NCBI GenBank assembly: GCA_018806985.1
Contig: JADANN010000364.1
Coordinates: 3,155,001 to 3,219,000 of the forward strand
Length of the DNA: 64,000 nt
DNA from: Angiostrongylus vasorum
Taxonomy: Eukaryota > Nematoda > Chromadorea > Rhabditida > Metastrongylidae
Direction of reading: 5' to 3'
Every line of letters begins with the position of its first letter. Positions within the stretch are counted from its first letter, which is position 1. The notes beneath the pieces were generated by a model, which saw only the letters and a list, made by a program, of their open reading frames with translations, did not search any database and was not told the DNA's origin. Positions 58,501-64,000 of the stretch are shown here, piece after piece. The position numbers and the translations under genes were made by a program.

Positions 58501-59190
58501 GGGCTTCTTCACTACTAGATTATTTGCTAGGCGATGTTGTCGAAAATAAAGGAATACGTATGGTTGACCTAACGCGTATAGGATTTTGGAATGCCAGTAA
58601 GCATCAACGTGTCAGTCTACCACCATATGTGCATTAGAAGAAGTTCCACGTCAAAATATTTCCTCCACGAGTCATGCCAAGGGAAGCTTGTTAGTTCCTG
58701 TCTTCGTGTTGAGTATTAGCTTCAAGTAGTATCCGATTGAGATACACAGCTCGGAGATCGGCGAGGGGATGGAACATCTATTATCTTTCCGTTTACACAT
58801 TTTATACTCATGCACAGCTGCTTTGGACTTCTACATGGCTTAATAACCAAAATTAGTAATAGTTTCCATCGCACGATTGTACGGCTCCTATTTCCAGTTT
58901 ATCTTTCCATTGAATTTTATTGCAGCTACCAGGTGGCATTTCCGAATCACAGTGCTACTCAACGAAATGGTGTTCGACGGGTGAAGATAATTGCCCTGAT
59001 ATGCGTATTGCATAGACTTACCGGATGACAACGATGTGCCTTCGCTCCAGTGTAAATTTAAGTCAAGATTCCGTGGAAATGGAACTACTGTCAAGTTCAG
59101 CCAAGACAAAAGAGAGCTGGTTTTTTTTCCTTGGATAATTTGATCTTACTAAGTAAATTAAGACCGTAAAACATTTCTTAAATTAAAACA
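58501..59190. other. Intergenic, no gene recognised
   Basis: No splice-flanked exon or repeat family supported. Opposing open stretches at 58810-59110 look like chance. Confidence 0.3.
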
Positions 59191-59194
59191 TAAA

Positions 59195-59480
59195 TTGGAC
59201 GAATACTTTGGCGAAACGGGTAGACCACTGTGGTCCGCATAAAAGAACACCTAGTCGGCAAACCAAAAACCATATACTCCACTAGGCACGCATAGGACGC
59301 AGTGACATAACGTGGAAGATTTTGAAGTAGAGCTTACGATCCTCGCACAGGAATCGAAAACAGAAGTGTGCAAAACTCTCGAAGCATTCTGGATTAAGTC
59401 CAAGAAACCGGAAATAAACCACAAGGACGAATGGCTCATAATCTCACGTGATGCCCTGCACTACATAAGCCCTTTATTCT
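59195..59480 (+). mobile_element. Penelope-like GIY-YIG 3' fragment
   Basis: Reads GETGRPLW, a frame break, then QESKTEVCKTLEAFWIKSKK and PEINHKDEWLIISRDALHY. The order (ETGRPL...KTLEAFWI.SKNP) is that of the end of the GIY-YIG domain in Penelope-like elements. RT part absent. Confidence 0.65.
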
Positions 59481-59519
59481 AAATTAGAATGCATTGGCTG
59501 AGTTACCGGCTTTATGTTT

Positions 59520-59803
59520 AAAAGGAAAGGATAAAGCTCGGCGTTAATCAATCGCTGAGGGATGTGTAATCCATTTCACTTCATAGAGCATCGTTAGAGG
59601 TGATTGCGTGAACATCTGTCCTAAATGATATGTTCGCTTGGCCTACCGATGTATCGAGTCAGCGATGCTGTCATCCTAGAATGGTCTGGCACCAAAAATT
59701 GCCGACCTCGGAAGGATAGAAGGCGTGGTCGCCCTGGGAGTGTATTCGAACCCGTGTGTATTGCAGGGCACCTCTAGTCACTACGCTACACTACTCCCCT
59801 TTA
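59520..59803 (-). repeat. SINE family A copy, diverged
   Basis: AAAGGATAAAGCTCGGCGTT, CATAGAGCATCGTTAGAGG, CCGACCTCGGAAGGATAGAA and a decayed head ending CACTACGCTACACTAC. Confidence 0.7.
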
Positions 59804-60318
59804 CATATACATATTTACAGGGTTCATATATACAGTGACAAAAAACCTTTGGTTTTTGAGGTCTCCACATACCCTTTGATTTTGAGGACATCTTTGAAAG
59901 TTAGTTTGCTGTCTTCAAAAGTTATGAGCGCTATTTTTTTTGTTCATCAAAAATTCAAACATATGCTGAAGAAGAACTGCATCAAAATTCCCAAGGTCTT
60001 CTTTATAAAGCTTTGTCTGAAGAACCCAATCGTCACCACTAATGAAAGGCGATCGTTCTGTGCATCTATCAAACAAAACTTGCATCTTCAGCTGTAGGAC
60101 GGTGCTATTTTTAGAAGCTCCTCGTCCAGTCGGCTACTATCACGAGGACGACGATGAGTACGAGAAGCCTTATACGTGGCACGCGAAGACGACTCGAAAA
60201 GATCGAGTAGCGTCGACGGATTACTCAGCAGCACATGTATCGACCATGATAAATCTATTAATAATCTGTTAGTAGTACCAAGCGTTAGCTTCTTGAATTT
60301 TTCGAAATGTGTTCATGC

Positions 60319-60480
60319 AGGGCGCGTGTGGCCCAATGGTTGGGTTGGAAGCTCCACTGCGATACACACGTGGAATTGATCCCCCGCGCCCATGACTCAG
60401 CAAGCCTTCCATCCCTCCGGGGGTCGGCAAATTGGTACCAGGGATAGTAGCACAGGCTGGATACATAACGGGCTTCAAGT
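60319..60480 (+). repeat. SINE family A copy, 3' truncated
   Basis: Head GGGCGCGTGTGGCCCAATGG, closing CCCCGCGCCC, core CAGCAAGCCTTCCATCCCTC. The usual tail after GATAGTAGCAC is cut short. Confidence 0.75.
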
Positions 60481-60958
60481 AACCTAAGGATAGGCCAGAT
60501 TATGTCTCAATTTGTCACCGCCGTACTACAGCGCTGTTAAGTGGGTTTCATCCTATAGACTCCAAGTGCATAATGTTCCCAGCACAAAGCCCGTTTCAGT
60601 GTTTTGGTCTCTGAGTTGGGTACAGGTACTTCGCATGGCTCTGTCACGTCATAAGTTCCTGGCCAGTCGGAAGTGTCAACTCTTCGGCTTGGGTGAGCCT
60701 GACGAACGAAGAGCGGTTGCCATTTCGACCGTACAAAGTAAGGACTTTTTAAAGCAACAGAGTAATCCGAATTGTCTGCCTTAGTATCCGTAACATCCTT
60801 GTTTCAATACTCACATCTTAACACTTTAAGAGGATTTATATGCCATCACGGTATAAATGAGCTATGATACGGTCAACGAAGATACAGAGAAGGAATGAGG
60901 CTACAGAGTTAGGCAGAAGATAATGACGAGTGACAACAAATTATTAAAGTGCATCCAG
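60481..60958. other. Intergenic tail between repeats and RPN-1 3' end
   Basis: An open + strand stretch at 60512-60784 has no known motif. Nothing supported. Confidence 0.3.
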
Positions 60959-60959
60959 A

Positions 60960-60965
60960 TTTATT
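60960..60965 (-). promoter_or_regulatory. Candidate polyadenylation signal of rpn-1
   Basis: AATAAA on the minus strand, about 110 bases after the stop at 61074-61076. Confidence 0.55.
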
Positions 60966-61073
60966 CAGCTGACAGCGTATATAGTGCTCAGCAATAACGA
61001 AGTAGAAATGCTGTAGTACAACACTCTCACATATACATGCATAAAGGATCAAACAAAATGATATGTAATTCAT

Positions 61074-62505
61074 CTATTTCTTGACAGCCATCGCTGCATC
61101 GTAATCAGGATTTTTCTTTAATATCACTAAGCCTTCCAAGTAAGGAGTCATTGCAATGTCTAAACATTATATGAACACTGGCGTATGTAAGTGTGGACTT
61201 CCTATTAGAAAAAAAAACGCTTGTACACACATACGAGAGCATGAACTTACATTCTTCGTTAGCTAATTCAGCGCGTTCACCATAGGCTAGTAGGACAGGG
61301 GTAGTGTGCGTCTGGAATCCTGTGATCGTTTTTGGCTTACCAGCTTGTGCCACGGTGTCCACCGCTTGCCCAACTCTTACTGTGACGCCAATCTGGAATA
61401 TGAGGAAATAGGCATAAAGGCTCAGCAAAAGAAGAAAAATCCAAACAGTCAGAACCAAAACATTAAGGATACCTGCTTAAGATGACCAGGTTTCTTCTCG
61501 TCATCACATAACGTAACCAGCATACGAGGTTGGATAGCAAGCACTAGACTATATAGCAAATAATGCTGTCGACTACTTAGCACCTGAAATGGCGAAGTTG
61601 CAATTTCCGTAACTATGTCGAAACATCACAAATGACTTCGAAAATACCGAATTATTTGCATCCAAAAATGCGAAGCAAATAGTGAGCAGTGCCGCAATAG
61701 CACTTGGACAGAGCAACTGGCGATCAGAATGCCATGGATTCAGCGTCATTGTTCCTTTCCCAAGGTGAGTAAGCCCTTGAGATAATCTCACTACCATCAA
61801 CGATGCCTTTAAAAAAGCTCAGATTTACCACAATAACTAGGTTTTGCTACAAAAGTAGACACTGTGAGCTACAACACCTAATTTTATGTGACAACCATGT
61901 TGAACGAGATTTAAGCTCACGCCACGCGCTGCGTAAGTCATATAGGACATACATAGGCGAATGTGCTTCACAAAGGAGATATCAGACAGTTTTCTCATTA
62001 ACATCAATTTGTGAGCCACTATGTCTATAAAAAACCAAAATGGTAGTGGGATTCAAGAATGTCAAGTGTTGCCGAAGTCTCGTTTAACTAATCAACTGTG
62101 ATACACTTTTCCTATACTTGTACTTTTCTAACCAGCAATGGTCTCCACGGGAATCTTTTCACTGGACGAATAAGTTTATTTAAAAAAAGGTTTTAACAAT
62201 ACACCCAGTATACAGAACGATTTTCAATTGTCAGGTATAACACCCGTGTTGGTTAAAATAAGCTAATTAATAGAAGTAAAAGAAGAAGTAGTGCAATGGA
62301 ATAAGAACCGGTGAGGAATTTAAACATATACCACACCTTCTCACATAAGTGAGTTACGAGTAACTACCTGATCCTTATAATGGTAGCTAGCCAGCGATCG
62401 AAGCATGGTAACCAGACGAGCATTATTTGTTCCAGCACCAACCTTAAGTGGTAAGTCCAATAAGATACACAAAAATTCCGACATTGTAAAAATTCCATTT
62501 ACATA

Positions 62506-62548
<43 letters not shown>

Positions 62549-64000
62549 GCTTTAAAGGCACGCAGTATAGTTACGCCATTTTGGAAACTAGCTAAGTGAG
62601 AAATCCATGAATTGTGTAAGGACTCAATATCTAAGAATATATGACCCACCAAACCCATAGCAAATATAGCATTACGTGCAGTATCCCCATCTGCATCGTG
62701 GGAGAACTTGCTCAACGTTTCTAGAATATTCAGCTGTGGATTTGAGACTGAAGTCAACGCAAGAGCCAGAGGAACGGCTCGCCGAATAACTGCTTCGCTG
62801 TAGCGAATAAGATGTCCAAACATTCTTAACGCCATCTAAAGTATACGGTAACCAAATTTCCGCGTAAAAGGCTCAACTAAATGTTATTCGTAGGACGGCA
62901 TTCAAAAGAAAAAAGCAACGATACTGAACCAAAATCGCTTCAAATACCATGAAAAAACTTAGAACTTACGAAATCAGGTTACTTGCCTGAGCACCAATAT
63001 CTTCACTCATTGAAATCAGAGCAATGCCAAGAACAGCGACTGCTTGTTGTGAGGACAAATCAGTCCCCAAGCCCTTGTCTTTCTCACTTTTCGTATCTCC
63101 TTTAGTTTTGTCGTCTTTCTGAAAAAAAAAGGCAAATTACGATTGAGGCTAATTTGACAACGTTCTTACTCGTAGAAATGCATTTTAAAGCGGTTAAAAC
63201 AGAAGCAGAAATAAAACAACGAGATGAAGTGATGAGTCGAAGTGAAACAAATGGATAACGGGCTGTAGTTAAACAGGTCCAATTAAAGCAACAGCACCTT
63301 CTTTTTTCTTATCCTCCGTTTCATAATGTTTAGAGCACAGATGTAGCAACTCCTGTACCTTCAGCACATTACCCGTCCCCGTATAGGCACACACATCAAC
63401 CAATGTAGACACCTTAGATGATTTGAACCGATACATTTCACCAACAGACTTGAACTACAAAATCCAACAAAAATATTGAACGCAGGAACGCGAACTTTCC
63501 AAAGCAATGAAAAACAGGAACACACCATTGAACCAAAAGGTTCTGGGAGTGAACGAAGAGATTCAACGAACACTTCACTTTTTTCCTGGGTACCTAAAAT
63601 AAGGAAAATGATGAATAATCACTCTTAATCAAAACAAAGATTGTATAGGAAGAATGGTGTAAACGTAAACCACTGCGAAACATATAATGAAAACTCACCT
63701 AGGAAAACTAAAGCAATGCCGAGGGCTAAAAAACGCATATTTGGGTCGCTGAGTTCAGACTCGCTCCGTTCCATCAGCGTCTGTAGCATCTCCAATGCTA
63801 TGGTATGATCAGCTGTTCCAACCATGATAAAGCCAAGGGCGAGACCAGTCAAACCCCTCACTTCACTTGTTGCGGACGGTTTCGCGTCCGTCAGCACCTT
63901 ATGTAACAGCAGTTACCATTACTAAGTAGATATAGATCTACAAGATACAAAAATTTGGAATAATATACCTTTTTGAGCTCAGATATTACTCCACCCTCCT
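61074..64000 (-). CDS. rpn-1: 26S proteasome regulatory subunit RPN-1 (PSMD2), C-terminal half
   Basis: Non-ATPase base subunit of the 19S regulatory particle, a scaffold of PC repeats that binds ubiquitin-like shuttle factors. Minus-strand exons: 64000-63969 (partial), 63897-63699, 63593-63526, 63412-63275, 63118-62987, 62835-62650, 62442-62368, 61806-61648, 61583-61473, 61392-61251, 61159-61074, giving about 440 C-terminal residues. Landmarks: [111 protein letters not shown], and the end [20 protein letters not shown]. Two junctions are uncertain: the start of exon 63412 (or 63454) and its donor at 63275. The exon at 63118-62987 uses a GC donor. The 5' half lies right of the window. Confidence 0.95.
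62500..62547. repeat. (TA)n microsatellite
   Basis: About 20 uninterrupted TA units in the rpn-1 intron between exons 62835-62650 and 62442-62368. Open frames across it on either strand are artefacts. Confidence 0.95.

Noticed and set aside
62341..62835. 164-codon minus-strand frame reading through an intron and the TA repeat
   Set aside because: Only its two ends match RPN-1; the middle is intron and microsatellite.

Overview
This window looks like genomic DNA of a clade V (strongylid, probably hookworm-like) parasitic nematode. Small coding exons are separated by introns that run from about 65 bp to several kb, with T-rich TTTCAG/TTTTAG-type acceptors. The conserved genes have animal orthologues, and roughly a third or more of the DNA is transposon debris. 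I see no bacterial operon, CRISPR array or convincing functional tRNA gene. The species call is inference; the exon models were built by eye from reading frame, splice sites and family motifs.

Layout. (1) 1268-9646, + strand: the 3' two thirds of an Eph receptor tyrosine kinase gene (vab-1 type): FN3 domains, transmembrane helix, juxtamembrane YxxPxTYEDP segment, kinase and SAM domain. An RTE retrotransposon of about 3.3 kb sits in one intron. (2) 12243-29305, - strand: a long, sparse, previously hidden gene recovered as small phase-compatible exons. It has a serine-rich N-terminus, several transmembrane exons and a CCG exon like the large extracellular loop of tetraspanins. (3) 29306-43919: mostly repeats (SINE-like copies, a second RTE copy) with one tentative + strand exon pair near 32.7-32.96 kb. 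(4) 43928-55712, + strand: an aquaglyceroporin of six exons. Its first intron is 8.7 kb and holds RTE and Penelope-like elements; exon 5 lacks a recognisable AG acceptor. (5) 56195-61073: a decayed RTE copy, a Penelope fragment and SINEs. (6) 61074-64000, - strand: the C-terminal half of the 26S proteasome subunit RPN-1, with one GC-AG intron.

Repeats. At least five RTE-clade LINE copies are present, none with an open full-length frame. Penelope-like elements (RT plus GIY-YIG) include a head-to-head pair at 48.0-51.8 kb and many solitary 3' ends. One dispersed family of about 280 bp has a tRNA-like head; another shares only its central core with the first, suggesting a SINE superfamily with a common core. 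A further family has a unit of about 300 bp, is partly tandem and carries tRNA-like boxes.

The four host genes are functionally unrelated (axon/epidermal signalling, a membrane protein of unknown role, water/glycerol transport, protein turnover), and nothing suggests that they work together. I found no clear sign of a novel defence-like or otherwise new molecular system. The most useful second looks are the hidden tetraspanin-like gene, the aquaporin exon without an acceptor next to an antisense coding relic, and the shared-core SINE families.
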